Source: Tachypleus tridentatus (taxonomy: Eukaryota > Arthropoda > Merostomata > Xiphosura > Limulidae). Taken from it: a stretch of 64,000 bases of DNA. Below the pieces are notes generated by a model. The model ran no database searches and was not told where the DNA came from. It was given only the letters and a program-made list of their open reading frames with translations. Made by a program: the position numbers and the translations under genes. The stretch lies in contig NC_134825.1 of the NCBI RefSeq assembly GCF_004210375.1, positions 3,224,001 to 3,288,000 of the forward strand, given 5' to 3'. Below, one piece after another: positions 21,326-34,340 of the stretch; within the stretch, counting starts at the first letter, position 1, and every line of letters starts with the position of its first letter.

Positions 21326-23190
21326 AAGACAGAGTTTGCAACTAACTGTTTGTAAAATTTTCAGCATGATAAGTTGAACACTACACAAAACTATATTTGT
21401 CTCCAACATGTTATATTATTAACATGATTTGACATTGTAGTTTTGTTTTTTGAGACTACCTTTACAGTTTAATGTTGAAATATTAATTATAATCTTACAA
21501 TTTTATGACACCTGCAGAAAAAGTGAAAAACAAGAAGTGATTAAAAACTGGTTTTGCAATAGAAAGTATTTCTCTTATTGAAGAGCCCTGGTATTAGACA
21601 AAGAGCTTTGTCACTACTGGATATAATGGACAGTGTGGTTAACTTAACATAACTACATAATTTGTTACTTTCACACAGTTCATGTTGACAATTGCTACTA
21701 CAAACATTCTGTGTTAACACTTTAAGTAACTATCCCAGTACTACAACATCTCTTGATACTTGAAAAGTACATCTTTACTGAAAATATTTCATTAACTACG
21801 AATACCTTAGACATTCTTAATGAATAATCATAACACAGAATCTCATAACTTATAATCAACTAAAACTGGGTAATCAGTGGAACTTAGAAATGGATTTCTT
21901 TCAACTTAATTCTTATTATCATGAGCTTTATACTTGAAGTGATTTAAAATATTAATCATTTGAAACACAAATATCAATACATTTGTTATTTTCATCAGTC
22001 ACAAAGTGATTAAGCTGTGAATTTATTTAAACAATGAAAAATCATAATGGTAGTATTTAATTACTTGTATGTTTGAAACAATCATAAACAGTGACAGCTT
22101 ACAACCCTAATTGTGTTTAAACACATTTTATGTGACACTAATATTTGTAATCTATACTCAAATTTAATTATTTTCCAGTTCTGAGCTGATGCATGTTAGT
22201 TATGGTGATGTAGTAAGATTAGTACTTCTCAACTGAAAGAACACTAGCATTATAAATAAACTAAAACTTATCTCATTATTAGCAATTTTCTGGAACATCC
22301 TTGGCTGTCATTACATTCAATCATTACAGGATTTATATACGTGCTTTATTTAAGAGTAAGATCATTCTATTACTGTAAAACCCAGTTAAGTATTCACTTA
22401 AGAGTTCTGACCCAGTTATTATTAAAGGTGTAATAACTAAATTTTACCGTTTGAGGCCACGCTTGAAGGCTAAGATATGTTAACTTTTTAGTATGTTTAT
22501 CTTAATGATATAGTTGAACGTGGTGTATTTACAAAAAAAAACAAAAAAAAAACGCTTTTGATACAATGACAGTGAAATAATTATAAAATTAGTATATTCT
22601 TTAACTGCACCAACCACAATCTGTCACAACCAGAATATATGGGGCTTTCACTGCATATCGTAGCAAGAGTTGGTCAATTAAAAAAACCGCCCACGGTCAT
22701 GAATTATATTAGTTGCTGCTACGTAGGTTAACTCGTATATCAAAACTGTGTTTACACCTTTTGATCTAAAACAAATAATAAACTTATCAAAATATTGTCA
22801 TCATGATTTCTCATTTTCATTTGCAATTAACAGGTCTCACAGATATGAAATAATCCAAAAGTAGTTTTAGCTTAAAAAGTTAAATCCTGTATTTTCAACA
22901 TTAATCCTCATATTTGACTATACTACCATTACAACATTAGTACCAAAGGTAACTAAGTTTCATTGATTATGCGCTCTCACTCTCTTAATTTTTAAAAATA
23001 TTTTTCGTAACATTAAACTTACTTGTACTGGTCATAATTTCTGTAGTAAATGTGTTCCACTAGTTAACACAGTGCAACCGGTACTCAGTAGTATTGACTC
23101 GTAGTTGTCAGCTCTATTTAGATTGTGCGAAGGACCATTGTAAAAACAAGTTCCTTCACTATTTCAACAAATACTAAAATAAATTAAACA
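21326..23190. other. AT-rich, no gene seen
   Basis: No ORF above background and no recognisable repeat. A short A-rich run lies near 22533-22552. Confidence 0.5.
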
Positions 23191-23194
23191 AAAT

Positions 23195-23280
23195 TCGTGA
23201 TGACGAGAAACATACTTGAGGTAAAAATGTATTCTCAAAACGGCTGGTATGGGCATTAGCACTTTAATTAAAATAGAAAA
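23195..23280 (-). repeat. PLE terminal fragment, copy D
   Basis: GTGATGACGAGAAACATACTTG followed by TGTATTCTCAAAACGGCTGG and TATGGGCATTAGCACTTTAAT. Same order as the complement of copy B, ending before the GAAACG block. Confidence 0.65.
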
Positions 23281-23404
23281 CAAATTCAACAAAACATGTC
23301 CTTACTACAAAGATAAACTTACAAATGTAAGCTGGCTACAATTTCCGGGCGAAACAAAACGTTTGAAACACGTAAACACCAATTTAAATATTTTTTTCTC
23401 TGTA

Positions 23405-23500
23405 TTCTAAAGACGGTTCGTATGGGTATTAAAACGTTTATTAAAATAAAGTGAAGAACAGCGTTTCGACCTTCTTTAGTCACCTTCAGGATTTGTGGGA
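23405..23500 (-). repeat. PLE terminal fragment, copy E
   Basis: GACGGTTCGTATGGGTATTA, GAACAGCGTTTCGACCTTCT and TTAGTCACCTTCAGG follow the family order on the minus strand. Confidence 0.7.
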
Positions 23501-24589
23501 TCCACTGAGTGAAAAAGTGAATTTTTGGAATGGTGGCTTATATTTAAATGACCGGCTGCTTATGTAACAGGCTGCTACATTGTAGGAGTGAGAGAGCGTT
23601 GTCTGGGCCAATAAGACTACAATTAAATGATATTTGTTTGAAAACTCATGCGTGCAATTACCAATGGGTACACAGATCAACGAACTTCAGATGTACAAGT
23701 AAAGCAAGGAAGAAATGTTACCAAGTCCATTTCTACATCAAAAGATACACACTTTATTAACATAAAGATGTAGAAGCTTATAACGAATTAAAAACAATAA
23801 CATAAATTACATAAAAATGTCTATTCTTTCAATAACTTACTTTAGATCCATAAATGCTTTAACCCTATCAATATTATTTATTTAACATTCACGACTGTTA
23901 CATTATACGCTATATTTCCACCTGGCAATATTATTAGTGAAATGAGATTAGCAATTACAGCTTACATGAAGTTAGTGTAGTACAGGTCTTACATGTTTAG
24001 ATAAATTGCCATTTTCTGTCTATATATTTTGGGAACTCAGCTATATAAACTGGAGCAGATGGAAAGTTTGGAATCTTCGGGAGTAGCCTCGTGGCCGAGA
24101 AATACTCTGATGTTGGGAACAACCTGCCGTGGGGAATAACTACACTTTTGGTCCAAAGAAATAAATTTTTGTATCGTTTGGTAGTATAATCCGTTCCAAC
24201 TCAAGAGGTGGAGTTCGAGGTGATTTGTCCAGCAGTATTAAAGTTGACTCGTCTTCCATTAGTGATTGACACCCAGTAACCCATGGCTTGACGTCAAATA
24301 ACGTAAGAGGTTAGCTGTGTACACAGTTTTTTATTCTCTATAGTCTGTCTTGAATAAATATCTCCCAACTAAGTAGTATCAGATTAAATTTCAGATCGCT
24401 GAACACAATCGTTTAAACTTACATATCCGCCTTTACGTGAGAATCCTCTTCATTATCACTGATATACAATGTTAGTTGTTCTTGATAGGTTTTTTTCAAT
24501 GTTCTTCTTTCGTTAGCATTTCACAACTATTATATTGTAACATGTCTCAGTACCACCGTTTAACTTTGTTGATGCATGTGTTTATTGTA
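23501..24589. other. No gene seen
   Basis: AT-rich DNA with no supported ORF, RNA gene or further repeat. Confidence 0.5.
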
Positions 24590-24601
24590 AAGTGACAGTT
24601 C

Positions 24602-24720
24602 GCCCTTCAGTGGCACAGCGGAATGTCAGGGGACGCACGATGCTAGAAACTGAGTTTCGATACCCGTGGTGGGTAAAGCACAGATAGTCTACTGTGTAGC
24701 TTTGTGCTTAACCTTAAAAA
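24602..24720 (+). mobile_element. Short tRNA-headed SINE (family 2) with 12-bp TSD
   Basis: The tRNA-like head has a box A match TGGCACAGCGGA and a box B match GTTTCGATACCC, the internal RNA polymerase III promoter parts. It is followed by GTGGTGGGTAAAGCACAGAT and TGTGTAGCTTTGTGCTTAA, and an A-rich tail. The flanks carry AAGTGACAGTTC (24590-24601) and AAGTGGCAGTTC (24721-24732), a 12-bp TSD with one mismatch. A second copy of this family is cut by the window end at 63943. Not a functional tRNA: arms do not pair well and the sequence extends beyond the head. Confidence 0.85.
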
Positions 24721-24841
24721 AAGTGGCAGTTCAGCTCATGAGAAAGAAAGCTGAAACGTTGTTTAATATTTTGCAACAATAGTTTTCCTGTTAAACAGTA
24801 TAATTGAACTATTTGACTGTTTTATGGTTTTATTTCTACCC

Positions 24842-25113
24842 TGATGGCCAAGTGGGTTAAGGCGTTCGACTTGTAATCTGAGGGTCACGGGTTCGAATCC
24901 CGGTCGCACCAAATATGCTCGCCCTTTCAGCCGTGGGGGCGTTATAATATGACAATCAATCCCACTATTCATTGGTAAAAGAGTAGTCCAAGAGTTGGTG
25001 GTGGGTGGTGATGACTAATTACCTTCCCTCTAGTCTTACACTGCTCAATTAGGGACGGTTAGCACATATTGCCCCCGAGTAGCTTTGCGCGAAATTAAAA
25101 AAACAAACAAACA
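24842..25113 (+). mobile_element. tRNA-derived SINE (family 1), full length, 10-bp TSD
   Basis: The tRNA-like head carries box A (TGGCCAAGTGGG) and box B (GGTTCGAATCCCGG), with a TTGTAA anticodon-loop sequence suggesting a Thr-like parent. The body contains GCTCGCCCTTTCAGCCGTGG, TTGGTAAAAGAGTAGTCCAA, CCTTCCCTCTAGTCTTACAC and AGCTTTGCGCGAAATT, and a short A-rich tail AAACAAACAAAC. An exact 10-bp TSD ATTTCTACCC lies at 24832-24841 and 25114-25123. Intact boxes mean pol III transcription is plausible. A similar family is, as far as I recall, abundant in horseshoe crabs. Confidence 0.93.
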
Positions 25114-25123
25114 ATTTCTACCC

Positions 25124-26399
25124 CTCCTTGTCTTTTCCACAACGACTTCTTCAAACTGATTATCTCGCTTGTCATAAAACAGAAACGGTGTTCTTAGTTT
25201 CGAAGTTAAGGCCACCTTTATTCTTTATCCTTCCTGCATGTCATTTGTTGTCAATAATGTGGTGTTTTTGAGGAGGTGACTGTCATTGTTATGTGAATAA
25301 TGCGTGTTTGATAGTTTAGTATTTAATTTTGAGGTTAAGATGCTTCAGACCTCTCAGTTTGTCGTAAAAAAACGAGCCAAATATGGTAAGTTTATATCTG
25401 TTTTGTTGAAGTCTATTCCGTTTTGAGGTACTACTATCAGTGTATTGTAATTTGTACATTGCACTACGAAAGTAAATTGGACCAATCAGAGCTGATAATG
25501 ACATCCCTATTACGACTTAGCTGTAATACTTGGGCTGACAAGTGTGATGGCTCTTGTAAAAAGTATATTTCCATATTTCAAAGAGTACTAATATAAACAA
25601 TACAAGTGAGTTGACACGTTTTTGTCATGAAAATAAAGGTCTGTAAAACGTAATCCTCAAAATTAAATTATTAACTGCCATAAAATTGTCAAATAATCTT
25701 AAAATAATATCTATAAAGAACTTGTAGTAGTTCTACATTATTGAACGTGATGAAATTTGGTTGAATTGATGGCAACTGGCTGTTGTAGAAACAAGAGGTT
25801 ATCGTTCACATGTGCAAGTCATTTGTGAAACAAGTCACCGTATAATAATAATAAAGCCCTGAGGGTATCAGTTGACCTATTGGCACAAGTAATAAACATA
25901 AAATTGGAAGGGGAGATTAAAAATAAAATATGAAAGTAAACACATTAAAAATTAAAGTTTCAAAAGACTTCTGTGAAGATCTAAAAGCTATTTACTTACT
26001 TCCATTTGTTAATTTTAAATATTTCATTGAACTATACATTAATGATAACAGGTAATTAGTCATGTAGTACAGAAAAACGAAAATAAAATGTGAAATTATA
26101 CCTCAAAAAAACTCTTGGTGTTCATTTATGGTATTTTATAGATTATTCAAATGAAATGTGAAAACTGAAGGTAGAAAATAGTATATTTATACTTTATATG
26201 GAAATAATCACCTTACAGGTACACTGTCAAAAGTCTGAATGCAAATAAATACATTACATAGCAATTTTTTATTAGAAATAGTAGATCAACTTTTAAGAAT
26301 ATTTTGTTATGAAACTGCATGCTTTCAGAAAAGTTCTTGTTAAATTTCAGACACTTTCATGCACTAGTTTTTATTTTTGGAATAAAATATAATGATAGC
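25124..26399. other. No gene seen
   Basis: AT-rich DNA. The left end of the LINE relic that follows may extend into the last 200 bp. The small minus ORF at 25316-25504 is unsupported. Confidence 0.45.
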
Positions 26400-28150
26400 A
26401 ACATTAAATCCTTACAATTTGTGGGCTTGATAGCAAAAAGACGTAGAATAGGTGTCTGTCAAAAAAAAGTTAAATTCTGTTAAATGACTTTACAAAGCAT
26501 CTTTTATCACAGTTTCAAACATTTTCCCACTATTTATGTGAGATAAAAAGGCCTATAATTACTGAAACATGTAACCACTTCCATTGAAATGGGGAGTAAC
26601 ATTAGCCAACTTCAAAGTATTTTGGCACTATTCAAGGATTAGAAAAAAAATAATAGCATGTAGTTCACATATTCAAAAGGTAACCTCCTTCAAAACTCTT
26701 AGGGAAACATTATTTCTTCCTGAATATTTATCATTCTTTAATATATTCTTAACAGTCTCATAATTAATGTGCTCACCTTATTCAGAATTGTTATTATCTA
26801 GCAGCCTTTCAAGGCAAGGAATATTGCTTAAACACCAATTAGTAAAATTGAATAAAAGCAGAATTTAGTAACCTATTCAACACATAATCATCATGTATTA
26901 GTCTTCTGGTGTTATCCTTCATGGTTCTACTTCAATCTTAATGTTATGTTTACCCTTAATGCATTTTAAGAAATCTTTACTGTTAATTTCCATTTCCAGT
27001 CTTTTTCATATGGTTATTAAATTTCATAATTTTCTTTTTGAACAACTCTTCTGTAATATTCAATTGTCCATAATTGCATTCAATTTAAACTTATTGAAAA
27101 TATAATGCCTTCTTTAAGTCTATTCTTTATTTCTTATGTGAGCTAACCTTATTTATTTTACCTCCTGTTACCCTTTTACCTTTAAATGTTTTTCACATTT
27201 GGTCAGTATACCCATCTGATTTAGTTATCCAATACAGCAGATAATCCTTGTCTCACTTCTTTAAAATATGCCTTTTTCATAATTTGGAAGTAACTTCTCA
27301 TTATTTGTCATCTTCCTATACAGTAAAACTTTTATACAGCAATGATAACTTCCACACTCATGTTCATCAACCACTACTTTATGAACCATTTCTTTATTAT
27401 GAGTTAACAATGAATCTAAAATGCCATTGTTTCTAGTAGATTCCCTTAACACTTGTCGAAGGAAACCATCCTGAACAGTTTATAAAAAATCTGTCTCCCT
27501 TATGATTTGACTATAATATTTCTCAATTTATATGCCTGGTAATAAAATATGCAATAATTATAACCTTATGAGCAGTTGAACTCTTTTATTTTAGTGTTCA
27601 GTACTTGTTATTTCATCAGTTTTGTTTGAAAGCCTAACAAGCTTAACAAAAAGCCTTCTCTCATATCAGAATTAAATTAGATTCAGGATTCTTGCTTTTA
27701 CGTCTCATATATGAAACTTCAAAGAGTTGTAACTCACATTTTATAGAAAAAGCCACATCCCTTAATACTCTATTACACAATCTATTATTTTGAATTTCAG
27801 TAAAGGCCCTTTTATCAAAATTGTGTACATTTAGCCAGGTTTCAGTTAAATTTTCATTACATGTTCTCTTCTTACATAAAAGTCATTTCTCTTGCTTTCC
27901 TTATTTCATTACAATAATAACAGTTTTTGTTACCATTAAAACTACCTTTTCACCATGTTCCTACACCATATTCCTCTGTGCTGTCTACTTATAGCTTAGA
28001 GTCACCACAATAGTGTTAATAGCCTTGTAAGGGACCCAGGTCTTACCCTGTTTAAATATAAGACATTCTATCCAAAAGACTTTCCATTTCTCATTGAGTC
28101 AGTAATGTAAATATAACCAGCCAATGTTTTCATATTTACAGTTAACCTAA
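26400..28150 (-). pseudogene. CR1-like non-LTR retrotransposon relic (endonuclease + RT)
   Basis: Reading the minus strand from right to left, conserved pieces of a CR1/L2-type pol protein appear in the right order but in shifting frames. They are NENLTETWLN near 27830-27856 (AP-endonuclease ITETWL motif) and RNNGILDSLLTHNKEMVH near 27380-27440. VVVDEHECGSYHCCIK follows near 27330-27375; the endonuclease SDH motif is changed here to SYH. Then comes a linker with NRLLNSAFIQFY near 26850, KLANVTP near 26594-26614, and GKMFETVIKDAL near 26500-26530 after the decayed NYRP region. Many stops show age. A weak ORF1-like stretch may lie upstream at 28200-28450. No ends or TSD were found. Confidence 0.75.
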
Positions 28151-30035
28151 TTATCTACTCATAATTTCATCTCACAGCCAAGTCTTGATATTATTTTTGA
28201 CACCAACAGAAGTAGGAATGTTTGTATTAAAGTCTTGTAGTTACCAACTACTACAGTACATGTATGATTATTTAGTTCCAGGACTTTTACATTCTGTACA
28301 ATATTTATTTGGGACTACAATTACTAAATTATTGCTCACAAGGCAGAAAAATAAGCCAGTATCTCTTACTTGAGAGATATATTAGTCACCTTGCTTCCCT
28401 GGAAGATTACTGATGTTACACATTCCAAGTCAAGCAAGTGTGGGCTAGGCCATATAGAATTCTGTGACCTGTCAGAGCCATCTTGTAAAGCAGCATATAG
28501 GCTTTGGGCTATTTGAAACTCAAGTAGAAGCATTTCCATTGTATGTAAGGGACATTGGCAGGTTGCCAGTCCGTAACTAACCAGTTCAGTTAGATGCTTG
28601 ATAATAAATTAACATTACAGTATATTTATTATCAGCTAAGATTCAATTTTAGCCAAACGATGAGTGTCATTTTGATTTCCTTTTATACTTTGTAGAAATA
28701 AGTGTGGTAGTATTGATACTGCCACTACCATGAGCAGGAGAACATAAAAATAATTAACATAAAGTACAGGGGAAAAACAGTCCATTTTCCACCCTGTATT
28801 ATTATTTAGTATCCTACTATTATTTGGAACTATATAGCAGCTCCATTGTTCTTCACTTCCATAAATGATCACATTAGACCTTATCTGCACTACAAAAACT
28901 TAATCACTACCGTCACACACTAGTATATTATTTGCTCTGTCAGATCTTATCTAAACCCCTGGATAGCATAACAGAATTCTTTTCCATATATTTGCCTCAG
29001 AGACTGTTATCTGTGAAGTGATATAGTTCACAAGTTAGACTAAACTTTGTTGTTTATTAAAGTCTGTTTTTTATAAGTAAATATACAAATACTAACTCTA
29101 TAACTTCCTTTAAGTTATTATCAGCCTCTGTAGTTTTCACATTTCTTCTTTAAATATTGTTGCCACTTTCTGAAGTATACCCTTTATCTATAGCATACAC
29201 CCTGTTTAGAACAGCTTCCAACTTCTCAAACATACAAACATCTCTAATTTTACTCCCATTAGTGATGTATTGTACATTTTGTAAGAGGTTTCCAAAGAAC
29301 TATATATATATATATAGTCTAAATACATTTTGAATTTTAGAATAGTTTTCTCCATTGTTGCTTTTCTGTATATTGTATTCTGTGTTTTAAACAAGTTGCA
29401 GCCAGTTTAATTTTTAACTTTATGTAACTAGTCTGATGATTAAGTCACATGTTCAATAGTACAGTACTGGTTTATTTTGGTTATAAATGTTATTTCAAGA
29501 TGTCTGAAATGCATGTGTTACATAGTGCAATATGATATTTATATATTGTAGTTTATGTTTTTCATTCCTTTTGTTTCATCGCAAAACTGTAGTCAGCTAT
29601 GGAGTATAAGCTTACATTTTGTACAAAGGATGTGTTTGTTCAATTTATTTTAGTATTTTTTAAAGTATTGAAGGAAATTCTTTTTGAGACAGATCTTTGC
29701 ATAATCCTAGATAAAGATAGCTATTACTATTAGTACTAGTAACAGTAACACTAGTTAGCTTTGTTACTAGTGTTAGTGTTAACTAGTAGTAGAAGCCATT
29801 TAAAATATTCTGTTGCCATTACTGGTTGAACTTGCAAATATGACCAGAAGAATTTAACATTTAATGATTGGTTGTTAGGAGAGGAACTGATTTTGTAAAT
29901 GCAAGTTTTAAGATAAAATTACTTACGAAAGTTTTCTAAAGTATGAACTTTGAGTTAATTGAAAATAAAAAATTATTATAACAATATTTAGATTACATGG
30001 ATCGTTGGATCCAAAGTAGTAGTAATTTGAAACAC
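28151..30035. other. No gene supported
   Basis: AT-rich DNA. Apart from the possible LINE ORF1 remnant at 28200-28450 there is no recognisable protein. A short TA run lies near 29300-29316 and a hairpin at 29721-29792 (listed separately). Confidence 0.45.
29721..29792. repeat. Imperfect hairpin
   Basis: The left arm (29721-29754) and right arm (29764-29792) are largely complementary: ACTAGTAACAGTAACACTAG on the left versus ACTAGTTAACACTAACACTA when the right arm is reverse-complemented. The loop is about 9 nt. Built from TAGT/TAAC steps. Confidence 0.75.
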
Positions 30036-30049
30036 TAATTCAGTAAGCT

Positions 30050-30195
30050 ATATATGCAAAAACGGCTCGTTTGGGTTCAGAAAATATTTTACTTAGAAGA
30101 GCAAACAACGTTTTAACCTTCTTCGGTCATCGTCAGTGCATATTCGGTGCATATATATTTCTCTACAAGTGGGTTTTCTCGACATCACTGATTAT
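30050..30195 (-). mobile_element. 146-bp PLE-type short insert with 14-bp TSD
   Basis: Flanked by an exact direct repeat TAATTCAGTAAGCT (30036-30049 and 30196-30209). The insert contains GCAAAAACGGCTCGTTTGGG, AGAAAATATTTTACTTAGAA, the block CCTTCTTCGGTCATCGTCAG, and ends CTCGACATCACTGATTA. Its reverse complement starts with the same sequence as the insert at 1717-1898 and ends with the same sequence. It lacks the inverted duplication seen there, so this is probably the simpler parental form. No coding capacity. Confidence 0.85.
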
Positions 30196-30209
30196 TAATT
30201 CAGTAAGCT

Positions 30210-30648
30210 GATCTTTTGTTTGAGATCAGTAGATGTAACTATAATTTTGATGTATCAGTTAATACATGTAACATTATTTGCTGATACAGAAAACTTTACT
30301 CAGATATTTACTGAAACTGATGAAAGACCTTGTGAGAATTAGATATAGCAGCTTGATTGTGATCAGTATAGGTATACATGTTTCTGTAATTTGTAAGTTA
30401 TAAGAATATACTAATTTAATAATTATTTAATTATTAAAATCACCTTATCAAAATCTTTTATTTTAAGTCTAAATACACTAAGTACAACCATATCCATCAT
30501 CCAGATAAGTGACATATTTCAACCTCAAAACTTATTTTCAACCCATATTATCTAGTTTTGACATGATATACCTTTGTGTATCTCATGTTCCTGGTGCAGT
30601 GAGCATTTTAACAATCTTATTGTCTAATTTCATTCTCAATTAGATTAG
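30210..30648. other. Left flank of the satellite, no gene
   Basis: AT-rich unique-looking DNA without satellite similarity until about 30649. Confidence 0.5.
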
Positions 30649-30860
30649 TACTAGGTACACCACTTGGTTTACAGAGATTTTATCACTATGAACATTACTT
30701 TGTTTACACAATTTTATCACTATGTACACAACTTGGTTTACACATATTTTATCACTACATACACCACTTAGTTTACACAGATTTTATCACTGCGTACACA
30801 ACTTGGTTTACACAGATTTTATCACTATATACACAACTTGGTTTACACATGTTTCATCAC

Positions 30861-33800
30861 TAAATATATCACTTGGTTTACACATGTTTCATCACTAGGT
30901 ACACAACTTGGTTTACACAGATTTTATCACTATGTACACAACTTGGTTTACACAGATTTAATCACTATGTACACAACTTGGTTTACACAGATTTTATCAC
31001 TATGTACACAACTTGGTTTACACAGATTTTATCATTATGTACACAACTTGGTTTACACAGATTTAATCACTATGTACACAACTTGGTTTACACAGATTTT
31101 ATCACAAGATACGCCCCTTGGTTTACACAGATTTCATCACTATGTACACAACTTGATTTACACAGATTTCATCACTATGTACACAACTTGGTTTACACAG
31201 ATTTCATCACTATGTACAGAACTTGGTTTACACAGATTTCATCACTATGTACACAACTTGGTTTACACAGATTTCATCACTATGTACACAACTTCGTTTA
31301 CACATATTTCATCACTAAATATATCACTTGGTTTACACATGTTTCATCACTAGGTACACCACTTAGTTTACACAGATTTTATCACTATGTACACAACTTG
31401 GTTTACACAGATTTTATCACTATGTACACAACTTGGTTTACACAGATTTTATCACTATGTACACATATTGGTTTACACAGATTTTATCACTATGTACACA
31501 ACTTGGTTTACACAGATTTCATCACTATGTACACAACTTGGTTTACACAGAGTTCATCACTATGTACACAACGTGGTTTACACAGATTTCATCACTATGT
31601 ACACAACTTGGTTTACACAGATTTCATCACTATGTACACAGCTTGGTCTATACAGATTTAATTACTATGTACTCCATTTGGTTTACACAGATTTTATCAC
31701 TACGTACACAACTTGGTTTACACAGATTTTATCACTACATACACCACTTAGTTTACACAGATTTTATCACTACATACACCACTTAGTTTACACAGATTTA
31801 ATCACTATGTACACAACTTGGTTTACACAGATTTCATCACTATGTACACAACTTGGTTCACACAGATTTCATCACTATGTACACAACTTGGTTTACACAT
31901 GTTTCATAACTAATTATATCACTTGGTTTACACATGTTTCATCACTAGGTACACCACTTAGTTTACACAGATTTTATCACTATGTACACAACTTGGTTTA
32001 CACAGATTTTATCACTATGTACACAACTTGGTTTACACAGATTTTATCACTATGTACACAACTTGGTTTACACAGATTTAATCACAATGTACACAACTTG
32101 GTTTACACAGATTTAATCACTACGTACGACCCTTGGTTTACACAGATTTTATCACTACATACACCACTTAGTTTACACAGATTTAATCACTACGTACACA
32201 ACTTGGTTTACACAGATTTTATCACTATGTACACAACTTGGTTTACACAGATTTTATCACTACATACACCACTTAGTTTACACAGATTTAATCACTACGT
32301 ACACAACTTGGTTTACACAGATTTTATCACTATGTACACAACTTGGTTTACACATGTTTCATCACTAAATATATCACTTGGTTTACACATGTTTCATCAC
32401 TACGTACACCACTTAGTTAACACAGATTTTATCACTATGTACACAACTTGGTTTACACAGATTTTATCACTATGTACACAACTTGGTTTACACAGATTTA
32501 ATCACTATGTACACAACTTGGTTTACACAGATTTTATCACTATGTACACAACTTGGTTTACACAGATTTTATCACTATGTACACAACTTGGTTTACACAG
32601 ATTTAATCACTATGTACACAACTTGGTTTACACAGATTTTATCACTATGTACACAACTTGGTTTACACAGATTTTATCACTATGTACACAACTTGGTTTA
32701 CACAGATTTAATCACTATGTACACAACTTGGTTTACATAAATTTAATGACTATGTACACAACTTGGTTTACACAGATTTCATCACTATGTATACTACTTG
32801 ATTTACACAGATTTCATCACTATGTACACAACTTGGTTTACACAGATTTCATCACTATGTACACAACTTGGTTCACACAGATTTCATCACTATGTACACA
32901 GCTTGGTTTATACAGATATAATCACTATGTACACAACTTCGTTTACACATATTTCATCACTATGTACACAACTTCGTTTACACATATTTCATCACTAAAT
33001 ATATCACTTGGTTTACACATGTTTCATCACTAGGTACACCACTTAGTTTACACAGATTTTATCACTATGTACACAACTTGGTTTACACAGATTTTATCAC
33101 TATGTACACAACTTGGTTTACACAGATTTTATCACTATGTACACAACTTGGTTTACACAGATTTTATCACTATGTACACAACTTGGTTTACACAGATTTT
33201 CATCACTATGTACACAACTTGGTTTACACAGAGTTCATCACTATGTACACAACGTGGTTTACACAGATTTCATCACTATGTACACAGCTTGGTATATACA
33301 GATTTAATCACTATGTACACCACTTGGTTTACACAGATTTTATCACTATGTACACAACTTGGTTTACACAGATTTTATCACTATATACACCACTTGGTTT
33401 ACACAGATTTTATCACTACATACACCACTTAGTTTACACAGATTTAATCACTATGTACACAACTTGGTTTACACAGATTTAATCACTACGTACGCCCCTT
33501 GGTTTACAAAGATTTTATCACTATGTACACATATTGGTTTACACAGATTTAATCACTACGTACACAACTTGGTTTACACAGATTTTATCACTATGTACAC
33601 AACTTGGTTTACACAAATTTCATCACTATGTACACAACTTGGTTTACACAGATTTCATCACTATGTACAGAATTTGGTTCACACAGACTTCATCACTATG
33701 TACACAACTTGGTTTACACAGATTTCATCACTATGTACACAACTTGGTTTACACAGATTTTATCACTATGTACACAACTTGGTTTACACAGATTTCATCA

Positions 33801-34340
33801 CTATGTACACAACTTGGTTTACACAGATTTCATCACTATGTACACAGCTTGGTCTCTACAGATTTAATTACTATGTACCCCACTTGGTTTACACAGATTT
33901 TATCACTATGTACACAACTTGGTTTACACAGATTTTATCACTACATACACCACTTAGTTTACACAGATTTTATCACTACATACACCACTTAGTTTACACA
34001 GATTTAATCACTATGTACACAACTTGGTTTACACAGATTTAATCACTACGTACGCCCCTTGGTTTACACAGATTTTATCACTATGTACCCATATTGGTTT
34101 ACACAGATTTAATCACTACGTACACAACTTGGTTTACACAGATTTTATCACTATGTACACAACTTGGTTTACACAGATTTCATCACTATGTACACAACTT
34201 GGTTTACACAGATTTCATCACTATGTACAGAACTTGGTTCACACAGATTTCATCACTATGTACACAACTTGGTTTACACAGATTTCATCACTATGTACAC
34301 AACTTGGTTTACACATGTTTCATCACTAATTATATCACTT
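30861..34340 (+). repeat. Left sector of the satellite, TAAATATATCAC-marked
   Basis: A diagnostic monomer with TAAATATATCAC (or TAATTATATCAC) and flanking CATGTTTCATC recurs with its marker at 30861, 31316, 31911, 32366, 32996 and 34327. These are steps of 13, 17, 13, 18 and about 38 monomers. TTTCATC monomers are enriched here compared with the rest of the array. Confidence 0.85.

Noticed and set aside
24842..24915. Functional tRNA gene
   Set aside because: Box A and box B are good, but the anticodon stem has mismatches, there is no terminator after the head, and the sequence continues into a SINE body with an A-rich tail and TSDs.
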